A DNA stretch of 17,542 bases from an uncultured Eubacterium sp. (GTDB taxonomy: Bacteria > Bacillota_A > Clostridia > Lachnospirales > Lachnospiraceae). The stretch spans positions 1-17,542 of the forward strand of contig CAOKJJ010000102.1 in the NCBI GenBank assembly GCA_948468465.1, in the 5' to 3' direction. Both the position numbers and the translations under genes were made by a program. The notes under the pieces are model-generated. The model was not told where the DNA came from. It searched no databases and worked only from the letters and a program-made list of their open reading frames with translations. Shown in pieces: positions 8,524 to 15,702 of the stretch; positions within the stretch are counted from its first letter, which is position 1, and each line of letters opens with the position of its first letter.

Positions 8524-8578
8524 ATAATGCAAATAAATCTTTGTCTATTTTATTCTTATAATACATAGTTTGCATTAT
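8524..8578. repeat. Long-loop inverted repeat between phosphatase and nucleotidyltransferase genes
   Basis: ATAATGCAAA (8524-8533) and TTTGCATTAT (8569-8578) are perfect 10-bp arms separated by 35 bp. The right arm covers the phosphatase stop codon. There is no T-tract after it, so it is not a normal terminator. It may act as an mRNA processing or stability element between the two genes, or be chance in AT-rich DNA. Confidence 0.5.
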
Positions 8579-9174
8579 AAACGCTCCAAAAACTCTACCA
8601 ATTTTTTTTCATCATAGATTGCATGGCTCGCACAAGCAAGAACAGAAGGTGCAATTTCCCTGACACCACCATAGCCAATTCCTATTTCTGCTTCCTCTAT
8701 CATCTCAGCATCATTGTTCCCATCCCCTACTGCCACAAAAGGGAGTACCATTTGGCTAATCACCGCGTTTTTATCCACAATGCTAAAAATATCCTGAATA
8801 TAATCGTCTTTCACTAATGCTTTCGAACAGAACAAATTCTTTTCCATCCCGATCTTTTTCATTAAATCTTCAATCCAAACGTCCAGATTTCCGGTAACAA
8901 CATAACACCTTTCCTGATTCTTCTTTACAAACTCAATTAATAATTCATTTAGCTTTATTTCACCTATCATCCGGCTCACTTCACTGACTGGTATGTTTTT
9001 TAACAACTCTACCCTCTGCAGAAAGCTTTGTTTAAATGGAATTTCTCCTCTCATAGTGCTCTCTGTTAATTGACTCATTTTTTCATAAATACCAAGTTCT
9101 TTCGAAATCGTTGGCAATATTTCCTGTTTTGTCAAAGTAGAATCCAGATCAAATAAAAAAATAAATCTGCTCAT
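8575..9174 (-). CDS. HAD-superfamily phosphatase, phosphoserine phosphatase (SerB)-like (CD0241-like position)
   Basis: The 199-residue protein carries all four HAD motifs: FDLDSTL (8-14; nucleophile Asp9, acid/base Asp11), VVTGN (92-96; Thr94), a Lys near 135, and GDGNNDAEM (150-158; Asp151, Asp155). The cap region TESTMRGEIPFKQSFLQRVELL (37-58) follows the SerB pattern. It would dephosphorylate a phospho-hydroxy-amino acid or a related small phosphate ester in the cytosol. A GGGG-type ribosome-binding site precedes the ATG by eight nt. It opens the four-gene module with nucleotidyltransferase, methyltransferase and CDP-glycerol-transferase-like genes. In C. difficile the equivalent gene CD0241 is needed for the type A flagellin modification. 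A housekeeping serine-biosynthesis role is unlikely given the neighbours. Confidence 0.85.
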   Translation of the reverse strand: MSRFIFLFDLDSTLTKQEILPTISKELGIYEKMSQLTESTMRGEIPFKQSFLQRVELLKNIPVSEVSRMIGEIKLNELLIEFVKKNQERCYVVTGNLDVWIEDLMKKIGMEKNLFCSKALVKDDYIQDIFSIVDKNAVISQMVLPFVAVGDGNNDAEMIEEAEIGIGYGGVREIAPSVLACASHAIYDEKKLVEFLERL

Positions 9175-9206
9175 TTACTTATCCCCTTATTAAATTAATT
9201 GTTTCT

Positions 9207-9956
9207 TTATACATACTGCTGCCTCTCCAAAATAAAATAATACTGTGCCGTCTCTTTTCTGTTATTTAATGCATCTTCTTCAAATAAAAATCCCTCATTT
9301 TCAATATGAAATCCTTTAAGAATAAGGCTTGTATTTAAAAATTCCATCAATTCATCCCGTGTCCGATAAATTGCATGATATTCATCATGTAATTCATTTG
9401 AATAAAAATCTTTTAGAGTCAAACGATCCTGCAATCCAATTGGTTCTCTGATGCAAATTTTAGAATGTTCATCACAAAAGCTTTCCAACTGTGTTAAAAA
9501 ACCTTCCAAATCTTTATCATTCACATACATCAATATACCGATCAGCAAAACAGTGTTATACGTTCCTTTTTTCTGTTCTGTAAGTACAGATGCAATATCT
9601 GTCGCCGCCCCCTCATAAAAAAAGAAATTCTCTCTCTTATTTCTTTCATTGGCAATTTTGATCAGTTCACCGCTGAAATCAATGCCGCAATATTCTGCAA
9701 TATCTTCGGTAATTGCATCTGCCCATCTTCCGATTCCGCAAGCTACATCCAGTAATTTTGTATTCTGGCTGACTGCCAGCATAGGTTTTAATTTTTCTAC
9801 CTCTTTTTGATTTCTTTCATGCACCAGCTCCGGGTGATCATCCTGATACATAGTTACTGCATATGGATTATCTTCCTTAAATTTATCCGCTCTATGTTTA
9901 AAAAATTGTTTTGTCTCCGAATAATCAATATCTTCTACTTTTTGAACAACTCTCAT
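9207..9956 (-). CDS. SAM-dependent class I methyltransferase, probably sugar- or glycan-directed
   Basis: The 249-residue protein has a leading segment (1-65) and a methyltransferase core: motif I LLDVACGIGRWA (68-79), the acidic GIDFSGELI strand (91-99), and the 'TVLLIGILMYV' and 'SKICIREPI' strands. The C-terminal 'YRTRDELMEF' and 'GFLFEED' elements resemble the corresponding 'YRSKEQYYKLF' part of the methyltransferase at 7020-7826, so the two may be distant paralogues. AGG lies six nt before the ATG. It follows the GNAT acetyltransferase and precedes the HAD phosphatase, standing between the amino-sugar and amino-acid-phosphate modules. N- or O-methylation of the amino sugar or its acyl group is plausible, but the target is unknown. 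Confidence 0.82.
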   Translation of the reverse strand: MRVVQKVEDIDYSETKQFFKHRADKFKEDNPYAVTMYQDDHPELVHERNQKEVEKLKPMLAVSQNTKLLDVACGIGRWADAITEDIAEYCGIDFSGELIKIANERNKRENFFFYEGAATDIASVLTEQKKGTYNTVLLIGILMYVNDKDLEGFLTQLESFCDEHSKICIREPIGLQDRLTLKDFYSNELHDEYHAIYRTRDELMEFLNTSLILKGFHIENEGFLFEEDALNNRKETAQYYFILERQQYV

Positions 9957-10008
9957 CTTATACCTGCCGATCTGTTTTTAAGCTTTCTGCTTTATCATCG
10001 TTTTTTCT

Positions 10009-10545
10009 TTATACTAAATCATTTGTCTTCTTTTTTGCTTCATATTCTTTTTTCAATATCCCATACCATTTCAGTGTTCGATATTCTCCGTTTAAAAACA
10101 AATGATTTCGAAACTCTCCTTCATATATAAAGCCACTTTTTTCGTACAATTTAATCGCTCTTGTATTTTCTTTTAATACATTTAAATAAACCCGCTCCAA
10201 TGCAATTTGATCAAATGCTATACGCAGTATTTCTTCCGTTGCATGTGCCGCCATACCGCATCCCTGCGCTTTTTTTCTCAAAACAATTGCATATTCAGCA
10301 TTTTTTGCTTTTAAATTCACGTTTTTTAAACTAATTGTACCTAAGTATTCCCCTCCATCTTCTGTGATTGCATAATGAAGACTCTTTCCATGTTCTAACT
10401 CATAAGATGCGGAATGTATGAATTCCAGCACATCTTCCTCCGTCCGATCTGCCGCAGCAAACTGAAATTTCTTCTGAATATCTTTATCACGCATCCATTC
10501 CAGCATTCCTGCAGCATCTTCGTCCTTTAATTTTCTTAAAACCAA
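10009..10545 (-). CDS. GNAT-family N-acetyltransferase (RimJ/RimL-like), probable amino-sugar acyltransferase
   Basis: The 178-residue protein has the GNAT fold pattern: an N-terminal LRKLKDEDAAGMLEWM helix, the LGTISL strand (about 86-91), a GCGMAAHATEEIL acetyl-CoA pyrophosphate-binding loop, and the C-terminal NTRAIKLYEKSGF motif with FEGEFR-like ending. The start is a TTG at 10545 with GGAGG seven nt upstream; no in-frame ATG fits. It is immediately downstream of the DegT aminotransferase and FdtA/QdtA ketoisomerase genes, so acetylation or acylation of a dTDP-3-amino-3,6-dideoxyhexose is the natural reading. Known Fdt/Qdt pathways use left-handed beta-helix acetyltransferases for this step; a GNAT here would be an alternative solution. 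Ribosomal-protein acetylation is the competing possibility but fits the context poorly. Confidence 0.82.
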   Translation of the reverse strand: MVLRKLKDEDAAGMLEWMRDKDIQKKFQFAAADRTEEDVLEFIHSASYELEHGKSLHYAITEDGGEYLGTISLKNVNLKAKNAEYAIVLRKKAQGCGMAAHATEEILRIAFDQIALERVYLNVLKENTRAIKLYEKSGFIYEGEFRNHLFLNGEYRTLKWYGILKKEYEAKKKTNDLV

Positions 10546-10587
10546 CCCACCACCTCCTATGTTGTTCCCGCATTCCTGATCGTTATA

Positions 10588-11688
10588 CTAAAAACTATTC
10601 ATAGCTTCAATCACAGCGGCTATCTGCTCTTCTTCCATATTCGGATAAAGCGGTATACTTACTTCCTGTTCACAAACAGTATTTGACACAGGATAATTCT
10701 GAGCCTGTTCACGATACTGACTATATGCATCCTGCTTCAAGATCGGAATCGGATAATGAATATTCGCTTCTATACCATATTCAGACAAATGTTTTATAAA
10801 TTCTGTTCTCTTTTCCACTAATACCGGATAAATATGATATACATTCTCTTTGATATTTTCCGGCTGCTTTGGACATTTTACTTTTGGATTAGATATTTCC
10901 TTTGTGTATCTTTTTGCAATACTACGGCGTTTTTCATTCCATTCATCCAAATACTTCAGCTTGGCAGTCAAAAACGCAGCCTGCAATTCATCCAATCTTG
11001 AATTACATCCCTGATATAAATGCTCATACTTTTTCAAACATCCATAATTGCCATATGCACGTATTTTCTCCGCCATTTCCTCATCATTTGTAACGACTGC
11101 CCCTGCATCTCCCAGCGCACCCAGATTTTTTCCTGGGTAAAAACTAAATGCAGCCGCATCTCCTAACGTACCTGTCTTCTTTCCATTTATTTCAGCTCCG
11201 TGCGCCTGTGCAGCATCTTCAAATACTTTTAAGTCATATTTTTGAGCCAAACAGCATATTGCATTCATATCTGCACACCGTCCATACAAATGCACTGCGA
11301 TTACTGCTTTTGTTTTATCTGTTATCTTTTCTTCTATTTTATGTACATCTATCGTATAAGTATCCGGATCTATATCTGCAAACACAGGAACAGCCCCCGT
11401 ATAAGTAACTGCCAAAACAGTTGCTATAAACGTATGTGCCGGAACGATTACTTCATCCCCTTCTCCTATTCCATATGCCATCAGTATCAGTCGAATTGCA
11501 TCCAGCCCGTTTCCAGTGCCTACGCATGCTTTCGCATTACAATACTCTGCAAATTCCTTCTCAAATCGTTTGTCTGCCTCTCCTCCAATAAACCAGCTTC
11601 GATGCATCACCTCATGATATGCTGCGTCTAATTCCTGAATCATTGGCTGATGTATTTTTTTCAAATCTAAATATGGTACTTTAAACAT
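10588..11688 (-). CDS. DegT/DnrJ/EryC1 PLP-dependent sugar aminotransferase (FdtB/QdtB-like)
   Basis: The 366-residue protein has the length usual for this family. It shows VPYLDLK at the N-terminus, [13 protein letters not shown] (57-69), the PLP-contacting [10 protein letters not shown] (156-165, Asp158), [17 protein letters not shown] (181-197) with the Schiff-base Lys187, and the C-terminal NIHYPIP and [10 protein letters not shown] motifs. These enzymes transfer an amino group from glutamate to a nucleotide-linked keto sugar. The FdtA/QdtA-type ketoisomerase next door, 58 bp upstream, predicts dTDP-3-keto-6-deoxyhexose as substrate, giving a dTDP-3-amino-3,6-dideoxyhexose. The 'GTGNGLDAI' and 'GALGDAGAV' sequences are those of the C3 (FdtB/QdtB/DesV) aminotransferase group as I know it. 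AGG precedes the ATG by eight nt. Confidence 0.93.
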   Translation of the reverse strand: MFKVPYLDLKKIHQPMIQELDAAYHEVMHRSWFIGGEADKRFEKEFAEYCNAKACVGTGNGLDAIRLILMAYGIGEGDEVIVPAHTFIATVLAVTYTGAVPVFADIDPDTYTIDVHKIEEKITDKTKAVIAVHLYGRCADMNAICCLAQKYDLKVFEDAAQAHGAEINGKKTGTLGDAAAFSFYPGKNLGALGDAGAVVTNDEEMAEKIRAYGNYGCLKKYEHLYQGCNSRLDELQAAFLTAKLKYLDEWNEKRRSIAKRYTKEISNPKVKCPKQPENIKENVYHIYPVLVEKRTEFIKHLSEYGIEANIHYPIPILKQDAYSQYREQAQNYPVSNTVCEQEVSIPLYPNMEEEQIAAVIEAMNSF

Positions 11689-11745
11689 TTTATTTACCTG
11701 CTTTTCTATTTATCTTCCTAATAAAATTATGCATTTACAATTGTT

Positions 11746-12147
11746 TTAATTTGTATTTACCATTTGCAAAAATGTATCATAATCCCGAATATAATCATCC
11801 TCTTTATACACCTCCGAAGCCAAAACCATTAAAACCGCATCTTTGGAAAAGTCATACATTTCACGCCACATATTATTCGGTACATACAACCCTTCATATG
11901 GCCTTTCCAGGGATACAATCTTTTTTTCCTTCCCGTTGTCCAGTAATATTTTACAGCTGCCATGAATGCAAATCAGAATCTGCTCCAAAGACTTGTGTGC
12001 ATGCAGTCCACGCCGCACGCCATCTATTGTATCATACATATAATACACTCGTTTTATTTCAAAAGGAATATCATTGAACTCTTCTAACGCTACTAACATT
12101 CCTCTGTCATCGCCATGCTGCTGAAATGCATATTTGACAATCTGCAT
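11746..12147 (-). CDS. FdtA/QdtA-family dTDP-4-keto-6-deoxyhexose 3,4-ketoisomerase (cupin)
   Basis: The 133-residue cupin has the family's key features: an HGDDRGMLVALE opening, GVRRGLHAHKSLEQILI (43-59) with His49 and His51 at the positions of the catalytic pair of characterised FdtA, LERPYEGLYVPNNMW, and the DFSKDAVLMVLAS...YKEDDYIRDY ending. It converts dTDP-4-keto-6-deoxyglucose into a 3-keto isomer, feeding the adjacent aminotransferase. FdtA and QdtA differ in C4 stereochemistry (galacto or gluco product), which cannot be told by eye, so no symbol is given. AGGAGG eight nt before the ATG overlaps the stop of the upstream 712-aa glycosyltransferase (12 nt gap), so translation is likely coupled. 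RmlA and RmlB, which make the substrate, are not in the window. Confidence 0.94.
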   Translation of the reverse strand: MQIVKYAFQQHGDDRGMLVALEEFNDIPFEIKRVYYMYDTIDGVRRGLHAHKSLEQILICIHGSCKILLDNGKEKKIVSLERPYEGLYVPNNMWREMYDFSKDAVLMVLASEVYKEDDYIRDYDTFLQMVNTN

Positions 12148-12159
12148 ATCAATTACCTC

Positions 12160-14298
12160 CTAATTATTGCTTGATATTTTATATCCAGGATCAAAAAATA
12201 CAGGTTCTTTATTTATTCTATAAAAATCATTTAGTTCAAATTGATATTTCCCGCTCAAAATAGTTCTGGACTCCTCATCTTCCAACAACTCTATAAATAA
12301 TTTTACTGCAAAACAATTTTTTAGTTTCCAGAGCAGAAATACTTTCTCACATAATACTTCTTTTCCTCCATTAGCACCAGGATTCCTTAATGATTTTTGA
12401 AACAATTTTAAAAACTTTTGATCATCCATTTTGTATAAATAATCATACTGTACCCAATGAGTTTCATGCCAGTCTCTATTTTGATTGCCAAAACTTCCCG
12501 AACTTAAATTTTGTTTACTCGCATTTTCGCAAAATCTTCTGTAAAATGTTAATTTTTCCTGTATAAAATAAATAGGTCCTTCAGATAAAAAACGAAGCCA
12601 TAAATCATAGTCCTGTAACTGTACCAGTCCGTAACGATAATAACCTGTCATCTCTAAAGTTTCACGGCGAATAAAAGCACTTGGCGCACACATATGATTA
12701 CTCTTTATTAACATCTTTTCAAGCCATTTGGCCTGTCCAAAATTATCAGCGCAAAGTTTATAATACAAGTCAGGAAACATTGCGTTTTTTTGTTGTCCAT
12801 TTTCATCAATAATGTCTATCCATGTAAAACAAGCTCCATAATCTTCATGCTCTTCCAGAAAAGCAACCTGCTTATATATTTTATCTTTATTCCATAAATC
12901 GTCATGGCCAATCAACGCCACATATTTTCCTTTTGCCTTTTGAAATCCTATATTTCCGGCAAAACAAACATTTTGATTTTTTTCCAAATAAATTACTTTT
13001 ATGCGTTCATCTTTATATCCACATATAATATCTCTGCTACGATCTGTTGACGCATCGTCTACAATGATCAACTCAATATTATAATATGTCTGATTCAAAA
13101 TACTTTCTATTGTCTGACCAATCGTATCTTCTCCATTATGTACTAATACAATCGCACTTACTAATGGTTCATTCATTTCTCTCTTTAACAAATATCTGTC
13201 TATCTGTTCTGTATTTCTCAGAGAAATTCTTGCTATCATAGAAACAGCATCAAACGATATATTGCCATCTGCTAATTTTCTTTTTAGTTCATCTATCCGT
13301 TCATCTTCTCTGTTATATGCTAATCTTAGCAATACAAGGCGAATCCATTCATAATACTCGTACATTTTCTGCCAATTATGAAATCCAAACCAATCACTAT
13401 GGCTTGTGCATATACTGCTTCTTTCCTCCAAAGTATATATCTCAACCATATTAGCGATCTCACGAATCTGCATGTCTTCCGGCCAGCTTGAACGAATCCC
13501 CTCTGCCAGCTCTACCATAGGCTCATAAAGACCTCTCTCTAATAATCGTATCATATCGTTACGAATATTGGCTACCTGCACTACCTGTTTCACTTTTTGC
13601 ATGATATCCTGCTCATTTTCTCTACTCTTAAAAAATTCAGGATATCGCTCAATCATTTTAAATCGAAGTCTTGTATACTCCTTTAAATCTTCCCATTGTT
13701 TTATATGATAACACCATGGGGTCTTCTGTTCAGGTACAACCACTTTATAACCATTATTAAACATATTTAGCGACAAAGCAATATCGTAGAAATACCACCC
13801 ATCAAGCACTTTTTCTAACTCTTCCTGCCAGCCAATATCATACTGTGTAGCCATAATGGTTCCCTGAACAGCCATCACAGCTTCATATTTTTGATTTGGC
13901 TTTCGGAATTTGAAGTCATCTTCCAAAGTCCTTCCGTTAAAAATTTCCATACTGCCAATGTCCCAACAGCTTATACAATTTGCATCCTCTGGAAGCTTAC
14001 TGCAGCCAACCATTCCTATCAACCCGATATTTTCATCTTGCTGAAATATTTGTAAGGTATCATGCAGAAAACTGCGATTCAATATAAATACATCCTGACG
14101 CAGGTAAACTTTATATTTCGCGTCACTTGCCTGCATACCTGCACGATACCCTTGTATCATATTATCTGCTTCCTGAATGCAGATAATATCCGTAGTAAAC
14201 TGTTCTGGCACTTCTAATTCATTTATATAGCGGACACATTCATTATAATACTGTACATTATCTGCACAGATAATAAATGCTATCTGATTTTCATTCAC
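12160..14298 (-). CDS. Bifunctional glycosyltransferase: Glyco_tranf_2_5-type domain fused to a GT2 domain
   Basis: The 712-residue protein holds two GT-A-like domains. Residues 1 to about 350 are paralogous to the 373-aa enzyme at 4321-5442 (SDAKYKVYL and ATQYD motifs, KTPWCYH), but the HQD of its relatives is RQD here (67-69), so this domain may have altered metal use. Residues about 378-640 are a classic GT2: PLVSAIVLVHNGEDTIGQTI, IIVDDASTDRS, and GHDDLW as the DxD equivalent. It could add two sugars in turn. The start is GTG at 14298 with GGAG ten nt upstream. Two codons earlier there is ACG, where a duplicated copy of the same 5' region (15685-15687) has ATG, so the ancestral start appears lost. 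It opens the biosynthetic part of the minus-strand run, with the ketoisomerase 12 nt downstream. Confidence 0.87.
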   Translation of the reverse strand: MNENQIAFIICADNVQYYNECVRYINELEVPEQFTTDIICIQEADNMIQGYRAGMQASDAKYKVYLRQDVFILNRSFLHDTLQIFQQDENIGLIGMVGCSKLPEDANCISCWDIGSMEIFNGRTLEDDFKFRKPNQKYEAVMAVQGTIMATQYDIGWQEELEKVLDGWYFYDIALSLNMFNNGYKVVVPEQKTPWCYHIKQWEDLKEYTRLRFKMIERYPEFFKSRENEQDIMQKVKQVVQVANIRNDMIRLLERGLYEPMVELAEGIRSSWPEDMQIREIANMVEIYTLEERSSICTSHSDWFGFHNWQKMYEYYEWIRLVLLRLAYNREDERIDELKRKLADGNISFDAVSMIARISLRNTEQIDRYLLKREMNEPLVSAIVLVHNGEDTIGQTIESILNQTYYNIELIIVDDASTDRSRDIICGYKDERIKVIYLEKNQNVCFAGNIGFQKAKGKYVALIGHDDLWNKDKIYKQVAFLEEHEDYGACFTWIDIIDENGQQKNAMFPDLYYKLCADNFGQAKWLEKMLIKSNHMCAPSAFIRRETLEMTGYYRYGLVQLQDYDLWLRFLSEGPIYFIQEKLTFYRRFCENASKQNLSSGSFGNQNRDWHETHWVQYDYLYKMDDQKFLKLFQKSLRNPGANGGKEVLCEKVFLLWKLKNCFAVKLFIELLEDEESRTILSGKYQFELNDFYRINKEPVFFDPGYKISSNN

Positions 14299-14357
14299 TT
14301 TCGTTGTACTCCTTATATAATAAACTTTCGCACATATTTATCATGCCGTCTTTGTGT

Positions 14358-14776
14358 TTATTGGGGCGATTGACATATCTCATAATAATCTTCTAATATT
14401 TTTTTCGCATAATCGTTACCACACTCTAATTCTGCCATAATATCTTCTATAATTATGTCATCACTAAATAAATGACGCCGACAACTATTTATAATTCCTT
14501 CCACACGTGCTAAGTCACGTCCTTCACGCTTTGCATCCATCTCAAATGCCTGCCATAACATATATTCAACCTCCTATTCCTTATGCATTCTTGCTTTTTC
14601 TATCTCTCCTACCAGTTCATTTTTATTCATCTTTCCATACAGATAGTCCAAAATGCATTTAAATCGCACCTGCCGTAATATCATCTCCTGCTGTGTTCCA
14701 TGAATTCTATTTCTTATACCTTTTTGACTAAAATCAGATTTAAATTACGTATACACAGATTGAGATTTGTCGCCAT
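14358..14776 (-). pseudogene. Internally deleted Rpn gene copy; C-terminal 67-aa frame still open
   Basis: Read on the minus strand from an ATG at 14776, the sequence matches residues about 20-38 of the intact Rpn neighbour (TNLNLCIR, LNLILVKK) and then stops. After the 'HGTQQ' region it jumps to 'LDYLYGKMNKNELV', losing residues about 58-166 of the intact protein, including all catalytic residues. The Trp200 codon has become TAG. From the ATG at 14561 a frame of 67 residues stays open, with GGAGG eight nt upstream, matching the C-terminal domain of the intact gene apart from a five-residue insertion (DLARV). The 5' edge is a chimera, because the upstream AAGGAG...ACGAAAGT leader is that of the glycosyltransferase at 14298. 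The leftover frame could be junk or an RpnS-like small protein. Confidence 0.85.
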
Positions 14777-14800
14777 TACTTTCGTTATACTCCTTGTATA

Positions 14801-15001
14801 TTATTTTAAAGCAAAGCTTTCTATTTCACCACTGTCGTATTTTTCCAGCATTTTTTTCGCACTTGCAAAATTACAATCCATTTCTGCCATGATATCCTCA
14901 ATAATTACATCATCACTAAGCAGATGACGTCGACCGCTTTTTATAATTCCTTCTGCCCGGCCTTCACGTTTTGCATCCATCTCAAATGCCTGCCACGTCA
15001 T
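14801..15001 (-). CDS. Possible internal RpnS-like product (66 aa) from within the Rpn gene
   Basis: Codon 205 of the Rpn gene is an in-frame ATG at 15001, preceded by GGGAGG with eight nt spacing, a better ribosome-binding site than that of the full-length GTG start. Translation from it would give the 66-residue C-terminal domain alone. E. coli rpn genes are known to express such an intragenic antitoxin. The neighbouring deleted copy keeps the same GGAGG-N8-ATG and only this part open. The GGAGG is also simply the Trp-Glu codon pair of a conserved WEVEYM segment, so chance is possible. Confidence 0.4.
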   Translation of the reverse strand: MTWQAFEMDAKREGRAEGIIKSGRRHLLSDDVIIEDIMAEMDCNFASAKKMLEKYDSGEIESFALK

Positions 15002-15613
15002 ATACTCAACCTCCCATTCCTTATGCATTCTTGCTTTTTCCACTGCTTTTTCAATTTCTTCTACCAGTTCATTTTCATTCATCTTTCCATGCAGATAATC
15101 CAAAAACGCATTGAAATCATCATCCAGCCCTTCCCTGCTACTGTCCGGGTTTACAAATATTTTTTCTGATTCATCACCCATGCTGAGTGTCGGCAGCTGT
15201 GTGCATCTGTTTTCAAAAGTATAAATTGGAAGCCGCTCTCCAAAATAATCAAATGTGCATACAAAAATAATAACTGTATGCGGCAATTTTCCATAATCCG
15301 TCCCTTTTTCCAGATGATTCAAATCAAGCATAGACTGATAATAACGAAGCCGTTTTGGCAAATAAGCCTTTATTGTTGTCTGCATTTCTAAATCATACAC
15401 GGTTCCTTCATGATCGTCCAAATACACATCCATACGAATTGATTTAGCTCCTGCTGTAATATCTATTCCCTGCTGCGTTCCATGAATTACTATTTCTTTT
15501 ATCTTTTTACCTAAAATCAAATTTAAAATACGTATACACAGATTGGGATTTGTCGTCATTACCTTACAAAACATAAAATCATCTGCAAACTGAAGATCCT
15601 GATATTTTTTCAC
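14801..15613 (-). CDS. Rpn-family recombination-promoting nuclease / putative transposase (PDDEXK_2)
   Basis: The 270-residue protein has the PDDEXK_2 organisation. The N-terminal helix DLQFADDFMFCKVM is family-typical. RMDVYLDD supplies Asp62 and YDLEMQ supplies Glu76 and Gln78 (the E-x-Q variant of the nuclease site), followed by RLRYYQSMLDLNHL, the 'PHTVIIFVCTFDYFG' strand and the MHKEWEVEYM helix (196-205). The C-terminal 65 residues are a separate helical domain. Family members are metal-dependent DNA nucleases; in E. coli the Rpn proteins are reported to act against phage and to be held in check by a C-terminal fragment (RpnS) made from within the gene. The start is GTG, five nt after the stop of a 22-codon leader frame. 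It sits inside a glycosylation run, beside partial copies of itself, so it is probably an insertion or duplication product, not part of the glycan pathway. Confidence 0.9.
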   Translation of the reverse strand: MKKYQDLQFADDFMFCKVMTTNPNLCIRILNLILGKKIKEIVIHGTQQGIDITAGAKSIRMDVYLDDHEGTVYDLEMQTTIKAYLPKRLRYYQSMLDLNHLEKGTDYGKLPHTVIIFVCTFDYFGERLPIYTFENRCTQLPTLSMGDESEKIFVNPDSSREGLDDDFNAFLDYLHGKMNENELVEEIEKAVEKARMHKEWEVEYMTWQAFEMDAKREGRAEGIIKSGRRHLLSDDVIIEDIMAEMDCNFASAKKMLEKYDSGEIESFALK

Positions 15614-15618
15614 GTTAA

Positions 15619-15687
15619 TTACCTACTTCCTAACTGTACATCATCTGCACAGATCATAAATGCTATTTGATTTTCATTCACTTTCAT
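15619..15687 (-). pseudogene. 5' remnant of a glycosyltransferase gene, now a 22-codon leader frame before the Rpn gene
   Basis: Minus-strand bases from about 15692 to 15636 match the leader and first codons of the 712-aa glycosyltransferase at 14298 (shared NENQIAF and ICAD), including AAGGAG about 5 nt before the ATG at 15687. The match ends after the GTACAG hexamer. The frame then runs into unrelated codons and stops at 15619-15621, five nt before the GTG of the intact Rpn gene. It is a truncated paralogue whose ribosome-binding site may now feed Rpn translation by coupling. Confidence 0.8.
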
Positions 15688-15702
15688 TGTACTCCTTATA
15701 TA

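Noticed and set aside
14801..15613. Active transposable element with terminal inverted repeats
   Set aside because: No flanking inverted repeats or target duplications are visible; the Rpn family is called 'putative transposase' in databases but acts as a nuclease.
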